Of a DNA stretch of 64,000 nt, positions 49,110 through 59,786 are shown in pieces. The position numbers and the translations under genes were made by a program. How positions within the stretch are numbered: position 1 is the stretch's first letter; every line of letters starts with the position of its first letter. The DNA is taken from positions 62,001 through 126,000 of the forward strand of contig NZ_JAGIPG010000005.1 in the NCBI RefSeq assembly GCF_017877055.1, written 5' to 3'. Origin of the DNA: Neorhizobium galegae. Its GTDB lineage: Bacteria; Pseudomonadota; Alphaproteobacteria; Rhizobiales; Rhizobiaceae. A model generated the notes under the pieces. That model ran no database searches. It had not been told where the DNA came from and saw only the letters and a program-made list of their open reading frames with translations.

Positions 49110-52100
49110 ATGTCATTTCACACTACGCCGTCAGCTTCCTCGCGCGAAACCGAAGCCAAGCAGATCGATCACAACGACTCGATCCGCTCGACCTATTTCA
49201 ACATCGATGCATTGAGGGAATGCGGCGAGAAACTCGGCAAGGAGGGCACGCCCAGCCTGCCGGGCGGCCTGGAGTTCGAATTCTTCAAGCGGCACCAGGA
49301 GAACGAGAAAGAGATCCTGCGGGTCTACCGGGCGACGGCGACCGATGTCGATGCGGGCGCGTCGATCACGCCCGCCGCCGAATGGCTGCTCGACAACTAT
49401 TACATCGTCGAAGAGGCGATCCAGGAAGTCCGCCGCGACTTCCCGAAAAAGTTCTTCCGCCAGTTGCCCACGATGACGGTTGGCGGCCAGGAACTGCCGC
49501 GTGTGCTGGTGCTCGCCTGGCTCTATGTCGCCCATACGCACAGCAGTGTTTCCCGCGAGGCGCTGGCCTCCATGGTCCAGGGCTTCCAGGTCAAGGAACC
49601 GCTCGAGATCGGCGAACTCTGGGCGCTGCCCTCGTTCATCCGTTTCGTGCTGATCGAGAACCTGCGCCGCATCGCCACCCGTGTCGATCGCTCGCGCAAC
49701 ATGCGCCGCCGCGCCAACGAGACGGCCGACGAGATCATCCGCCTCAATAACGAGGAGGCGAGTGCCGATGTCCTGAGGGGCATCGAGAACCTGACGAACG
49801 ACAATACGTTCACGGCGCAGTTCCTCTATCGCCTTCGCAACGCCTCGCAGACCTCGGGTTTTGCCGTCGCCTGGCTGGAGCAGCGTCTCGAACAGGCGGG
49901 CACCGACGTCGAAGAGGTGATGCTGGCAGAGCAGAACCGCCTTTCGTCCGGCAACGTGACGATGGGCAACATCATCAAGAGCCTGCGCGAGATCGACGAT
50001 ACGGAGTGGAGCGTCTGGTTCGAAGACGTCTCGCAGATCGACAAGATCTTCCGCGAGCGCACCGATTATCAGGCGCTCGATTTCGGCTCGCGCAACGCCT
50101 ATCGCAACCGTATCGAGCAGATTGCCCGCCGCTCCCGCAAGAGCGAGGCCGAGGTTGCTGAGGCGGCCATCCAGCTCGCCGAAAAGGCGTCGGCCGAAGA
50201 AAATGCCGATCCGCGCGAGACCAATGTCGGTGCCTTCGTCGTCGGCCGCCGCCGCCGCGAGCTGGAAGCGGCAGTCGGTTACAATCTGCTGTTCGTCCAG
50301 CGGTTTGTTCGCCTCGTCCGCCGCCTCAACTGGTTTGCCATCGCCGGCCCGGTGATCCTCATTACGGTGCTCGCCATGGCGATTGCCGGCTGGTTCCTGG
50401 TGCAGGCGGATATTCCGCTGCCGGTCGTCTTCTGCTTCCTGCTGATGTTCGCGCTGCCGGCTTCCGAAGGCGCGACCGGCCTGTTCAACACGCTGGTGAC
50501 CTATGTGGTGCGGCCGGCCCGGCTGGTCGGCTACGAATTCAAGGAAGGCATTCCGGAAGCGGCCAGGACGCTGGTCGCTGTCCCCTGCCTGATCACCGAC
50601 CGGGACACGGTGGACGAGCTCATCCGAAACCTCGAAGTCCACTATCTCGCCAATCCGCACGGCGAGATCTATTTCTCGCTGCTCAGCGACTGGCGCGACA
50701 GCAAGTTCGAGGAAACCGATACCGACCTCGAAATTCTCGATTACGCGAAGCGCGAGATCGCGGCGCTCAACGCCAAGTATGGAGATGACGGCAAGGCGCG
50801 CTTCTATCTGCTGCATCGCCGCCGTCTGTTCAATCCGAACGAAGGCGCATGGATGGGCTGGGAGCGCAAGCGCGGCAAGCTGCATGAGCTCAACATGCTG
50901 CTGCGCGGCGATCGCGATACCAGCTATCTTACGGGCGCCAACACCGTGCCGGCCAACGTCCAGTACGTCATGACGCTCGATGCCGATACGCGCCTGATGC
51001 GCGACGCGGTGACCAAGCTCGTCGGCAAGATGCACCACCCGATCAACCAGCCGGTGCTCGACCCGAAAACCAATCGCGTCATCCATGGCTATGGGCTGAT
51101 GCAGCCGCGCGTGACGCCGTCGCTGACGACCGGCAAGGAAGCCTCGGTCTTCCAGCGCGTCTTCTCGGTCGGCCGCGGTCTCGACCCTTATGTCTTCACC
51201 GTTTCCGACGTCTACCAGGACCTGACTGGCGAAGGCAGCTTCACCGGCAAGGGCCTTTATCACGTCGATGCCTTCGAGGCATCGCTGAAAGGTCGGATCG
51301 ACGAGAATTCGGTCCTCTCCCACGACCTTCTCGAAGGTTCGTTCGCACGCTGCGCGCTCGTCACCGACGTCGAGCTGGTCGAGGACTTTCCGGTCCGCTA
51401 CGAGGTCGAAGTCTCGCGCCAGCATCGCTGGGCCCGCGGCGACTGGCAGCTGCTGCCTTACATCCTCGATCCGAAGCGCGGTGTGACTGCGCTCGGCCGC
51501 TGGAAGATGATCGACAACCTGCGCCGGTCGCTGACCCCGATCGCCTGGTTCTTCGCTTCCGTGCTCGGCTGGTACTTCATGGATCCGCTCGGCGCTCTCG
51601 TCTGGCAGATCCTGCTGATCTTCTCGCTGTTCGTCGCCCCGACCCTCAGCCTGGTCACCGGCCTGCTGCCGGGCTCTACCGACATCGTCCCGGGAGCGCA
51701 TTTCTATTCCGTCTGGTCGGACATGCGTTCCGCCAACGCACAGGTCGCGCTGCGCGTCGTCTTCATTGCGGATTCCGCCTGCATCATGACGGATGCGATC
51801 TCCCGGTCCCTCTACCGCCTGTTCTTCAGCCGGAAGCTGATGCTGGAATGGCGCACCGCCGCCTCGATCCAGTCGAGCGCGCAAGGGAGCCCGCAGGATT
51901 ACTACAAGACGATGTGGCACGCGCCGGCGATCGCCGTGCTCAGCATCATCCTGGCGGCCATGCCGGGCGACAACGCATTCCTGGTCGGTATTCCGTTCGC
52001 CGTGCTGTGGATCTTCTCGCCGCTCGTCGCCTGGTATGTCAGCCAGTCGGCCGAGACCGAAGACCGGCTGTTCGTGCCGGAGCCCGTGTCCGTCGAACTG

Positions 52101-55100
52101 CGCAAGATCGCCCGCCGCACCTGGCGGTATTTCGAGACCTTCGTGACCGAGGAACAGAACTACCTGCCGCCGGACAATTTCCAGGAGAAGCCGAACCCGG
52201 TCATCGCCAAGCGCACGTCGCCCACCAATATCGGCGTCTATCTGCTGTCGACGATCTCGGCGCGGCATTTCGGCTGGATCAGCTTCACCGACACGATCGA
52301 GCGCATCGAACAGACGATTTCGGCAGTTGAACGAGCCGACAAGTTCCGCGGCCACATGTTCAACTGGTACCATACCGATACGCTGAAGCCGCTGATGCCG
52401 CGCTACGTCTCGTCGGTCGACAGCGGCAATTTCGCCGGGCATCTGATCGCCATCTCGTCGGCCTTGCGTATCTGGGCGGAAGCCCCTTCCGCGCATCTCC
52501 AGGGCAATCTCGACGGCCTCGGCGACGTCTCCGGTATTCTGGCCGAGACGTTGAAGGCCCTGCCGGACGACCGCAAGACCGTGCGCCCGCTGCGTCGCCG
52601 TCTCGAAGAGCGTATCATCGGCTTCGGCAATGCGCTTGCCGCGGTCAAGCGCGAGCATGAATTCGCATCGATCCGGATCATCAACCTCGCCGTGCTTGCC
52701 CGCGACATCCAGAAGCTCGCGGTCAACCTCGACCAGGAAGTCCGTTCGGCGCAGAGCGACGAAGTTACCCGCTGGTCCGCGTCTCTCGTCGCCGCCTGCG
52801 AGGCGCATATCGCCGACAGCGTCTTCGACAATGCCAATATCGAATCGCTGCGGGAGCGGCTCGGCGTGTTGCGCGACCGAACCCGTCGCCTCGCCTTCGC
52901 GATGGATTTCAGCTTCCTGTTCCGCAAGGAGCGCCGCCTTCTGTCGATCGGCTATCGTGTCGAAACCAACGAGATCGACGAAGCCTGCTATGACCTGCTC
53001 GCATCCGAAGCGCGTCTGACCAGCCTGTTCGGGATTGCCAAGGGCGACCTGCCGACCGAGCACTGGTACAAGCTCGGCCGCCAGGTGGTGCCGATCGGTG
53101 CGCGAGGCGCCCTGGTTTCCTGGTCCGGCTCGATGTTCGAATACCTCATGCCGCCGCTCGTCATGCAGGAGCGCCAGGGGGGCATTCTCAACCAGACCAA
53201 CAATCTGATCGTGAAGGAACAGATGAACCATGGCCGCCGCCTCGGCACGCCATGGGGCATTTCGGAAGCGGCGTTCAACGCTCTCGACCATCAGATGTAT
53301 TATCAATATTCGAACTTCGGGGTGCCGACGCTCGGCCTCAAGCGCGGTCTCGGCCAGAACGCCGTCATCGCTCCCTATGCGTCGATCCTGGCCAGCCAAT
53401 ACGATCCGATCGCTGCCTCTGAAAACCTTGCCGAACTGCGCTCGCTCGGAGCGCTCGGGGTGTTCGGCTTCTACGACGCGGTAGACTTCACGCCCACCCG
53501 CGTACCGGAAGGCAAGCGCTACGCGGTGGTGTTCAACTATTATGCCCACCACCACGGCATGTCGATCGCCGCGATCGCCAACGTCGTGATGAACGGCCTG
53601 CTGCGCGAGCTCTTCCATTCCGACCCGACCATCGAGGCTGCCGAACTGCTGCTGCAGGAAAAGGCGCCGCGCGACATTCCGGTGATGAGCGCCAAGCACG
53701 AGGAAACCCCCGGCAAGGGCCAGGGCGAGCTATTGCGTTCGGAAATCCGCACCATCACCAACCCGGCCACCAAGGACCGCGAGCTGGTGCTGCTCTCCAA
53801 CGGTCACTATTCGGTCATGCTCACCGCGACCGGCTCGGGATATTCCCGCTGGAACGGACTGTCTGTCGCCCGCTGGAAGCCCGACCCGACCGAAGATCGC
53901 TGGGGCCAGTTCCTGTTCCTGCGCGACACCACGACCGGCGAATGGTGGTCTGCCACCGCCGAGCCGCGTCGCATCGAAGGCGAAAAGACCAGGGCGATCT
54001 TCTCCGACGAACGGGCGGAATTCCACAAGACGATCGGCGACCTCACGAGCACGGTCGAATGCATCGTCGCCAGCGAACACGATGCCGAAGGCCGCCGCCT
54101 GACGCTGCTCAACATGGGTACCGAGGATCGCTTCATCGAAGTGACCTCCTATATGGAACCCGTGCTGACCACCGAGGACGACGACAACGCCCACCCGGTT
54201 TTCCAGCGGATGTTCGTCCGCACCGAAATCGGCCGCCGCGGCGACGTCATCCGCGCGTGGCGCAACAAGCGCGCGCCGAACGAGCCGGACATGGTGATCG
54301 CCCATCTGGCGGCCGACAATGCCGGTTCGGCTCGCCCGACCGAATTCGAGACCGACCGCCGCAAGTTCCTCGGCCGCGGCCGCACGCTTTCGGAAGCTGC
54401 AGCCTTCGATCCCGGCGCGACGCTGTCGGGCACCGACGGCTTCACGCTCGATCCGATCCTGTCGCTGCGCCGCGTCGTGCGCGTGCCGGCCGGCAAGAAG
54501 GTGAGCGTCATCTTCTGGACGATCGCCGCACCGAGGCGCGAAGAGCTCGACCAGGCGATCGAGCGTTATCGCCATCCGGATGCCTTCCAGACCGAGCTCA
54601 CGCAGGCCTGGACGCGCACGCAGGTACAGATGCGCCATCTCGGCGTCTCCTCGCAGGATGCCGCGGCGTTCCAGCACCTGGCGCGCTATCTCATCTATCC
54701 GGACATGCAGTTGCGCGCCGACCAGGCGACCATTCACGCGGGCATGCAGCAGCAGTCGTCGCTCTGGCCCTCGTCTGTTTCGGGAGACTTCCCGATCTTC
54801 ACGCTGCGCATCAACGACGACAACGACATGCCGGTCGCCAAGGAAGCGATGAGCGCCCAGGAATACCTGCGCTCGCGCGGCGTCATCACTGATCTCGTGA
54901 TCTTCAACGAGCGGGCGGCCTCCTACGCGCAGGAAATGCAGCAGGCGCTCGAACATCTCTCCGAGAGCGCCCGCCGCCTCAGCCAGCAGGAAGGCCAGCG
55001 CCAGCACGTCTTCTCGCTGCGCCGCGACATCATGGATGACGAGGGTTCGGAAGGCCTGATCGCCGCGTCCCGCGTGGTTCTGCACGCCCGCAACGGCAAG

Positions 55101-57614
55101 ATCAGCGACCAGCTCAACCGCACGGCAACGATCTTCGCGCCGCCGAAGGACCAGCAGATCGAGGTCGACCGTCGTCCGCTGCTGAACGGCGAGATCTTCC
55201 AGCCTCCGGCTCCGATCGAGGCACCGGCGGATCTCGACTTCTGGAACGGTTTCGGCGGTTTCACCAAGGATGGCCGCGAATATGTGGTGCGCCTGCATGG
55301 CGGCCAGTCGACGCCGCAGCCGTGGATCAACATCATCTCCAACGACAAGTTCGGCTTCCACATTTCGGCGGAAGGTTCGGGCTTCACCTGGGCCAGGAAC
55401 TCCCGCGACTATCAGCTGACGCCCTGGACCAACGACATGGTCATCAACCGTCCCGGCGAGGCATTCTACGTTGCCGACCGGGATAGCGGCGCTGTCATGA
55501 CGCCGTTCGCGGTCCTGTCGCGCAAGCCGGAGGTCAAGTTCGAGGCCCGGCACGGCCTGGGTTACTCGGTCTTTTCGAGCGAAGAAGAAGGCCTGAAGAT
55601 CAGGCTGACCCAGACGGTCGACCGGACGCGGGCGGCAAAGCTCTCGTCTATCCTCCTCCACAACGGCGGTTCGGAGACCCGCAGGCTGCGCGTCTACGGT
55701 TATGTGGAATGGCTGCTCGGCGCCAATCCGGCCCGGTCCATCCCGTTCATCCTCTCAAGCCGCGACGAGGAAACCGGCACGCTCTTTGCCACCAACTCCT
55801 ACAGCATCGACTACCGCCGCTTTGCCTTCATGGGCATGAAGGAGACACCGGTCGGCTTCACGGCGAGCCGCCGCGAATTCATCGGCCGTTTCGGTTCGGT
55901 CCAGATGCCGGCGGCGGTGATGTCCGCTTCTGCGCTCAACAATGCTCTCGATCTCGACGGCGACCCCTGCGCGGCGCTCGCCTACGACATCGAGCTCGCG
56001 CCGGGCGAAGAGCGGACGGTGACCTTCTATCTTGGCGATGCCGATACGAAGGAAGAGGCTCAGGCGCTGGTCGCCCAGCTGCGCGGCGAGGAGTTCGCTC
56101 CGATCCTCGAGGCGAACCGCGACTTCTGGACCGGTTTCACCGGCCGCCTGAAGATCTCGACGCCGGACAAGTCGCTCGACAACATGGTCAACCACTGGCT
56201 GCCCTATCAGGCGCTCGGCTGCCGCATCATGGCCCGGACCGCCTTCTACCAGGCATCCGGCGCCTTCGGCTTCCGCGACCAGCTGCAGGACACCTTGGCC
56301 TTCCTGGTGCACGAGCCGTCGCTGGCCCGCCGCCAGATCGTCAACGCTGCTTCGCGGCAGTTCAAGGAAGGCGACGTGCTGCACTGGTGGCTGCCCGGCT
56401 CCGGCGCCGGCGTGCGGACGATGATCTCCGACGACGTCGTCTGGCTCGCCTACGGTATCCACCAGTATGTCTCGGTAACCGGCGATGCATCGCTGCTCGA
56501 CGAGGAACTGGCGTTCATCGACGGTCCGGTGCTCGAAAAGAACAAGCACGACTCCTTCATCCAGCCGACGGTGTCGACCGAGACCGCCACCGTCTACGAG
56601 CATGCGGCAAGGGCGCTGGACCTGGCGATCACCCGAACCGGCGACAAGGGCCTGCCGCTCATCCTCGGCGGCGACTGGAATGACGGCATGAACCGCGTCG
56701 GCATCGGCGGCCGCGGCATGAGCGTCTGGCTCGGCTGGTTCCTGGCCGCCGCACTGCGCAACTTCCTGCCCTATGCGGAAGCACGCAAGGACAAGAAGCG
56801 TATCCAGCGCTGGACGGATCATATCGAGACGCTCAAGCAGGCGCTCGAAAAAGCAGGCTGGGACGGCACCTACTATCGCCGCGGCTATTTCGACGATGGC
56901 TCTCCGCTCGGTTCGAGCACCAGCGACGAATGCCGTATCGACTCGCTCGCCCAGTCCTGGAGCGTGCTCTCGGGCGTCGGCGATCCGGACCGTGCGGCCC
57001 AGGCGATGGATGCGGTGCTCGAAAAGCTGGTCGACAGCCAGGCGGGCATCATCCGCCTGTTCACGCCGCCCTTCCAGGACACCCGCAAGGACCCGGGCTA
57101 TATCAAGGCCTATCCGCCGGGCGTTCGTGAAAACGGCGGCCAGTATACCCATGCGGCGATCTGGGTCGTGCTGGCGCTGGCGGCGCTGAAGCGCGGCGAC
57201 GATGCCTGGAAGTGCTTCCAGATGCTGAACCCGATCAACCACGCGCTCGACCGTGAGGCGGCAGAGACCTATCGCGTCGAACCCTATGTGGTCGCCGCCG
57301 ATGTCTACGGTCACGGTTCCTATACCGGCCGCGGCGGCTGGAGCTGGTACACGGGTTCTGCCGGCTGGCTCTACCGTGCGGCGACCGAGGGCATACTCGG
57401 CATCCGCCGCCAGGGCGACCGGCTGTTTGTCGACCCGGCGCTGCCGAGCGACTGGGATGGCTTCACCGCCGAACTGACCATCGGGGACACGGTGCACAAG
57501 ATCACCGTCGAGGGCGACAAGGTCACGATCGATGGTCAGGCGGTCAATGAAACGGAAGGCTTCCTACTCGGCGGAGCGGCTGCGAAGCTCCTGCCGGAAC
57601 CGGCCAATAGCTGA
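49110..57614 (+). CDS. ndvB: Cyclic beta-1,2-glucan synthase
   Basis: 2834 residues, the size of NdvB/ChvB/Cgs. Membrane segments lie at about residues 405-470, 810-870 and 930-985. The GT84 glucosyltransferase domain between the first two groups has the DxD-like TLDADTRLM (about 620) and the QxxRW motif QHRWARGDWQ (about 770). A glycoamylase-like domain precedes HHHGMSIAAIAN (about 1480). Two GH94-like phosphorylase regions follow, with GGDWNDGMNRVG near 2520 in the chain-length-control domain. It makes its own protein-bound glucan from UDP-glucose, then cyclises it for periplasmic release and osmoadaptation, root infection or virulence. ATG 49110 has a poor ribosome-binding site. Confidence 0.97.
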   Translation: MSFHTTPSASSRETEAKQIDHNDSIRSTYFNIDALRECGEKLGKEGTPSLPGGLEFEFFKRHQENEKEILRVYRATATDVDAGASITPAAEWLLDNYYIVEEAIQEVRRDFPKKFFRQLPTMTVGGQELPRVLVLAWLYVAHTHSSVSREALASMVQGFQVKEPLEIGELWALPSFIRFVLIENLRRIATRVDRSRNMRRRANETADEIIRLNNEEASADVLRGIENLTNDNTFTAQFLYRLRNASQTSGFAVAWLEQRLEQAGTDVEEVMLAEQNRLSSGNVTMGNIIKSLREIDDTEWSVWFEDVSQIDKIFRERTDYQALDFGSRNAYRNRIEQIARRSRKSEAEVAEAAIQLAEKASAEENADPRETNVGAFVVGRRRRELEAAVGYNLLFVQRFVRLVRRLNWFAIAGPVILITVLAMAIAGWFLVQADIPLPVVFCFLLMFALPASEGATGLFNTLVTYVVRPARLVGYEFKEGIPEAARTLVAVPCLITDRDTVDELIRNLEVHYLANPHGEIYFSLLSDWRDSKFEETDTDLEILDYAKREIAALNAKYGDDGKARFYLLHRRRLFNPNEGAWMGWERKRGKLHELNMLLRGDRDTSYLTGANTVPANVQYVMTLDADTRLMRDAVTKLVGKMHHPINQPVLDPKTNRVIHGYGLMQPRVTPSLTTGKEASVFQRVFSVGRGLDPYVFTVSDVYQDLTGEGSFTGKGLYHVDAFEASLKGRIDENSVLSHDLLEGSFARCALVTDVELVEDFPVRYEVEVSRQHRWARGDWQLLPYILDPKRGVTALGRWKMIDNLRRSLTPIAWFFASVLGWYFMDPLGALVWQILLIFSLFVAPTLSLVTGLLPGSTDIVPGAHFYSVWSDMRSANAQVALRVVFIADSACIMTDAISRSLYRLFFSRKLMLEWRTAASIQSSAQGSPQDYYKTMWHAPAIAVLSIILAAMPGDNAFLVGIPFAVLWIFSPLVAWYVSQSAETEDRLFVPEPVSVELRKIARRTWRYFETFVTEEQNYLPPDNFQEKPNPVIAKRTSPTNIGVYLLSTISARHFGWISFTDTIERIEQTISAVERADKFRGHMFNWYHTDTLKPLMPRYVSSVDSGNFAGHLIAISSALRIWAEAPSAHLQGNLDGLGDVSGILAETLKALPDDRKTVRPLRRRLEERIIGFGNALAAVKREHEFASIRIINLAVLARDIQKLAVNLDQEVRSAQSDEVTRWSASLVAACEAHIADSVFDNANIESLRERLGVLRDRTRRLAFAMDFSFLFRKERRLLSIGYRVETNEIDEACYDLLASEARLTSLFGIAKGDLPTEHWYKLGRQVVPIGARGALVSWSGSMFEYLMPPLVMQERQGGILNQTNNLIVKEQMNHGRRLGTPWGISEAAFNALDHQMYYQYSNFGVPTLGLKRGLGQNAVIAPYASILASQYDPIAASENLAELRSLGALGVFGFYDAVDFTPTRVPEGKRYAVVFNYYAHHHGMSIAAIANVVMNGLLRELFHSDPTIEAAELLLQEKAPRDIPVMSAKHEETPGKGQGELLRSEIRTITNPATKDRELVLLSNGHYSVMLTATGSGYSRWNGLSVARWKPDPTEDRWGQFLFLRDTTTGEWWSATAEPRRIEGEKTRAIFSDERAEFHKTIGDLTSTVECIVASEHDAEGRRLTLLNMGTEDRFIEVTSYMEPVLTTEDDDNAHPVFQRMFVRTEIGRRGDVIRAWRNKRAPNEPDMVIAHLAADNAGSARPTEFETDRRKFLGRGRTLSEAAAFDPGATLSGTDGFTLDPILSLRRVVRVPAGKKVSVIFWTIAAPRREELDQAIERYRHPDAFQTELTQAWTRTQVQMRHLGVSSQDAAAFQHLARYLIYPDMQLRADQATIHAGMQQQSSLWPSSVSGDFPIFTLRINDDNDMPVAKEAMSAQEYLRSRGVITDLVIFNERAASYAQEMQQALEHLSESARRLSQQEGQRQHVFSLRRDIMDDEGSEGLIAASRVVLHARNGKISDQLNRTATIFAPPKDQQIEVDRRPLLNGEIFQPPAPIEAPADLDFWNGFGGFTKDGREYVVRLHGGQSTPQPWINIISNDKFGFHISAEGSGFTWARNSRDYQLTPWTNDMVINRPGEAFYVADRDSGAVMTPFAVLSRKPEVKFEARHGLGYSVFSSEEEGLKIRLTQTVDRTRAAKLSSILLHNGGSETRRLRVYGYVEWLLGANPARSIPFILSSRDEETGTLFATNSYSIDYRRFAFMGMKETPVGFTASRREFIGRFGSVQMPAAVMSASALNNALDLDGDPCAALAYDIELAPGEERTVTFYLGDADTKEEAQALVAQLRGEEFAPILEANRDFWTGFTGRLKISTPDKSLDNMVNHWLPYQALGCRIMARTAFYQASGAFGFRDQLQDTLAFLVHEPSLARRQIVNAASRQFKEGDVLHWWLPGSGAGVRTMISDDVVWLAYGIHQYVSVTGDASLLDEELAFIDGPVLEKNKHDSFIQPTVSTETATVYEHAARALDLAITRTGDKGLPLILGGDWNDGMNRVGIGGRGMSVWLGWFLAAALRNFLPYAEARKDKKRIQRWTDHIETLKQALEKAGWDGTYYRRGYFDDGSPLGSSTSDECRIDSLAQSWSVLSGVGDPDRAAQAMDAVLEKLVDSQAGIIRLFTPPFQDTRKDPGYIKAYPPGVRENGGQYTHAAIWVVLALAALKRGDDAWKCFQMLNPINHALDREAAETYRVEPYVVAADVYGHGSYTGRGGWSWYTGSAGWLYRAATEGILGIRRQGDRLFVDPALPSDWDGFTAELTIGDTVHKITVEGDKVTIDGQAVNETEGFLLGGAAAKLLPEPANS

Positions 57615-57649
57615 GACGTCGCCGACGGGGAAGCTGAAACTGACAAAAG

Positions 57650-57686
57650 AAAACCCGCCGCCATGCGAATGGCGGCGGGTTTTTTC
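57650..57686. terminator. Bidirectional terminator shared by ndvB and ndvA
   Basis: Perfect stem of at least 13 bp (57652-57664 with 57669-57681), 4-base loop GCGA, T-run on the plus side and A-rich sequence on the other side, which serves as a T-run for the minus strand. It separates the convergent ndvB and ndvA genes. Confidence 0.94.
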
Positions 57687-57705
57687 GTTGAAGTTCCTTT
57701 AACGG

Positions 57706-59475
57706 TCAGGCGGGCTGTGCCACGGAGCCGCCTTGGTCTGCCGCTTCGTCGTCCGTCAGAATGCCGCTTGCCTTCAGCAGGGCAGCGAAGCGTCCGCCGC
57801 TCTCGCTGAGCTCCTCATAGCTGCCCATTTCGGCGACACGTCCGTTCTCGAGGAAGATCACCTTGTTCGCATCGCGGACGGTCGAAAGCCGGTGGGCGAT
57901 GATGAAGGTGGTGCGGTTTTCGCGGAGGCGGTCTATGGCTGTCTTGACGCGAGCCTCGGTTTCGACGTCCAGCGCGCTGGTCGCCTCGTCGAGGACCAGG
58001 ATCGGCGCGTTCTTGAGGATGGCGCGGGCTATGGCGATACGCTGGCGTTCGCCGCCGGACAACCGGTTGCCGCGCTCGCCGACCGGGGTCTCGTAGCCGT
58101 TCAGCCGCGTTTCGATGAACTCGGCGGCAGCCGCAGCTTCCGCCGCCCTGGCGATCTCCTCCTCGCTGGCGCCTTCTCGGCCGAGTCGGATGTTCTCGCT
58201 GATCGATCGGTTCAGAAGACCGGCATCCTGGAAGACGGTGGCGATCGAATGGCGCAGCGATTTGCGCGTCACCTTGCCGATATCGACGCCATCGATCAGG
58301 ATCTTGCCTTCCTGGGGGTCGTAGACACGCTGCAGGAGATTGATGAGCGTCGTCTTGCCGGCGCCAGTCGGGCCGACGATGGCAACGGTCTCTCCGGCTT
58401 TCGCGGTAAAGGAGACGTTGTGGACGCCCTGGCTGGTGCTGGCAAAGCCGAAGGAGACATCGCGGAATTCCACGTCGCCGCGAACCTCGCCGAGATCGGC
58501 GGCATCTGCCGGCTCGGCGCGCTCCTCGACGGAATCCTCGAGGAGGAAGAAATCCTCGAGCTTGGCGCGCGCTTCGAAGATCTGGGTCGCGAACTGGCGC
58601 AGGAGGTCCAGACGGCCGATCAGCAGGTTGGCGAAGCCGATGAAAGCCACGACGTCGCCGACCCGGATTTCGCCGCGCTGGACCAGAAGCGTGCCGATGA
58701 CGAGGATGACACCCATGGACACCGTCGAGGCGGTGCGGTTGAGGGCACCGGCCAGAGCCCACCAGTCGAGCACCGGATACTGGGCGGCAAGCAGGTCCTT
58801 GGTATAGTCCTTGAGCGCCAGGGTCTCGGCCTCGATGCGGTTATAGCTGTGCAGCACCGATACGTTGCTGATCGCATCGCTTACGTGGGAGAAGACCGTG
58901 TGGTAATGGTTCTCGACGGAGGCCTGCCCCTCCTTGGTGCGGTTCATCACTGTCACGCCGATGATCCAGTAGAGGATGCTCAGCACCAAAAGGACGAGGC
59001 TCAGCCGCCAATCCATCGAGATCGCCGTGGGGACCAGCAGGACGAGCGCCACCGCGGTGGCGAGGTGGGTACGCATGAATTCGAGCCAGAGGCCGAACAG
59101 GCTCTCTGCGGCACGCAACAGGGTGTGCAGCGCGTGAGAGGTGCCGCGGGTGTGGTGCCAGGCGAGCGGCATGGAGATGATGCGCCCGAAAGCCTCGGTC
59201 AGCAGCGATGCGCGTCGGCCATGGGCGAGCCTGTCCGCCTCACGGGCGACGAGCACATAGGCAACGGTGTTGAAGACACCGAAGCCGGCCCATAACATCA
59301 GGACCGGCGTGACGGTACTGCCGGACGAAATGGCATCGATGATCCGGCCGAAAAGGATCGGTTCGGCAATGGTGATGACGGCAAGCACGATATTGGCGAC
59401 GACGACGGCGGCGACGCGCCATTTGTTCTTCGCCAGATATTGGAGGGCCCGTGCGTAAACCTGGAACAGCGTCAA
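57706..59475 (-). CDS. ndvA: Cyclic beta-1,2-glucan exporter, ABC type
   Basis: About 589-residue half-transporter of the ABCB type. An N-terminal six-helix domain (about residues 1-310) is followed by an ATPase: Walker A GPTGAGKTTLINLL (about 365-378), signature LSGGERQRIAIARAIL (about 470-485), Walker B ILVLDEATSALD (about 490-501), IIAHRLSTV. It exports cyclic beta-1,2-glucan across the inner membrane as a homodimer. The chosen start is the TTG at 59475, giving MTLFQVYARALQYL, which aligns with the S. meliloti NdvA N-terminus; GAGG lies nine bases upstream. The TTG at 59484 is too close to that site, and the ATG at 59494 is out of frame. Convergent with ndvB. Confidence 0.95.
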   Translation of the reverse strand: MTLFQVYARALQYLAKNKWRVAAVVVANIVLAVITIAEPILFGRIIDAISSGSTVTPVLMLWAGFGVFNTVAYVLVAREADRLAHGRRASLLTEAFGRIISMPLAWHHTRGTSHALHTLLRAAESLFGLWLEFMRTHLATAVALVLLVPTAISMDWRLSLVLLVLSILYWIIGVTVMNRTKEGQASVENHYHTVFSHVSDAISNVSVLHSYNRIEAETLALKDYTKDLLAAQYPVLDWWALAGALNRTASTVSMGVILVIGTLLVQRGEIRVGDVVAFIGFANLLIGRLDLLRQFATQIFEARAKLEDFFLLEDSVEERAEPADAADLGEVRGDVEFRDVSFGFASTSQGVHNVSFTAKAGETVAIVGPTGAGKTTLINLLQRVYDPQEGKILIDGVDIGKVTRKSLRHSIATVFQDAGLLNRSISENIRLGREGASEEEIARAAEAAAAAEFIETRLNGYETPVGERGNRLSGGERQRIAIARAILKNAPILVLDEATSALDVETEARVKTAIDRLRENRTTFIIAHRLSTVRDANKVIFLENGRVAEMGSYEELSESGGRFAALLKASGILTDDEAADQGGSVAQPA

Positions 59476-59786
59476 CTGGCGCAACCTCTTTCATGTGGAG
59501 CCGCCATCGGGGCGGCGCCGGTAATCTAGTGATCGGAAACGGCAATTCCGCGACGGAAGCCGGAAATAATACTCTTCTGCCAGAAATGTTTCATGGAGGG
59601 CAAGGCTTCCCGCAATCAGTGTCTTGAACCAACCCACGGCTTATTGCAGAAAGCCGTCAAGGGCTAGATTTTGCGGTATACCTTCAATGAATGATAACTA
59701 TGCTAATCGATTGTGAATAAGGGAAGTTACTGAAATTTAACATAAAGACAAGAATCGCCCGGAAAGAGCGCGGCGGGGAGCAAGCC
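59476..59786. promoter_or_regulatory. Divergent promoter region between ndvA and the LuxR gene
   Basis: 311 bases without a gene. The part nearest the LuxR gene (about 59670-59745) is notably AT-rich, as expected for promoters. No clear inverted repeat that would be a lux box was found. Confidence 0.4.
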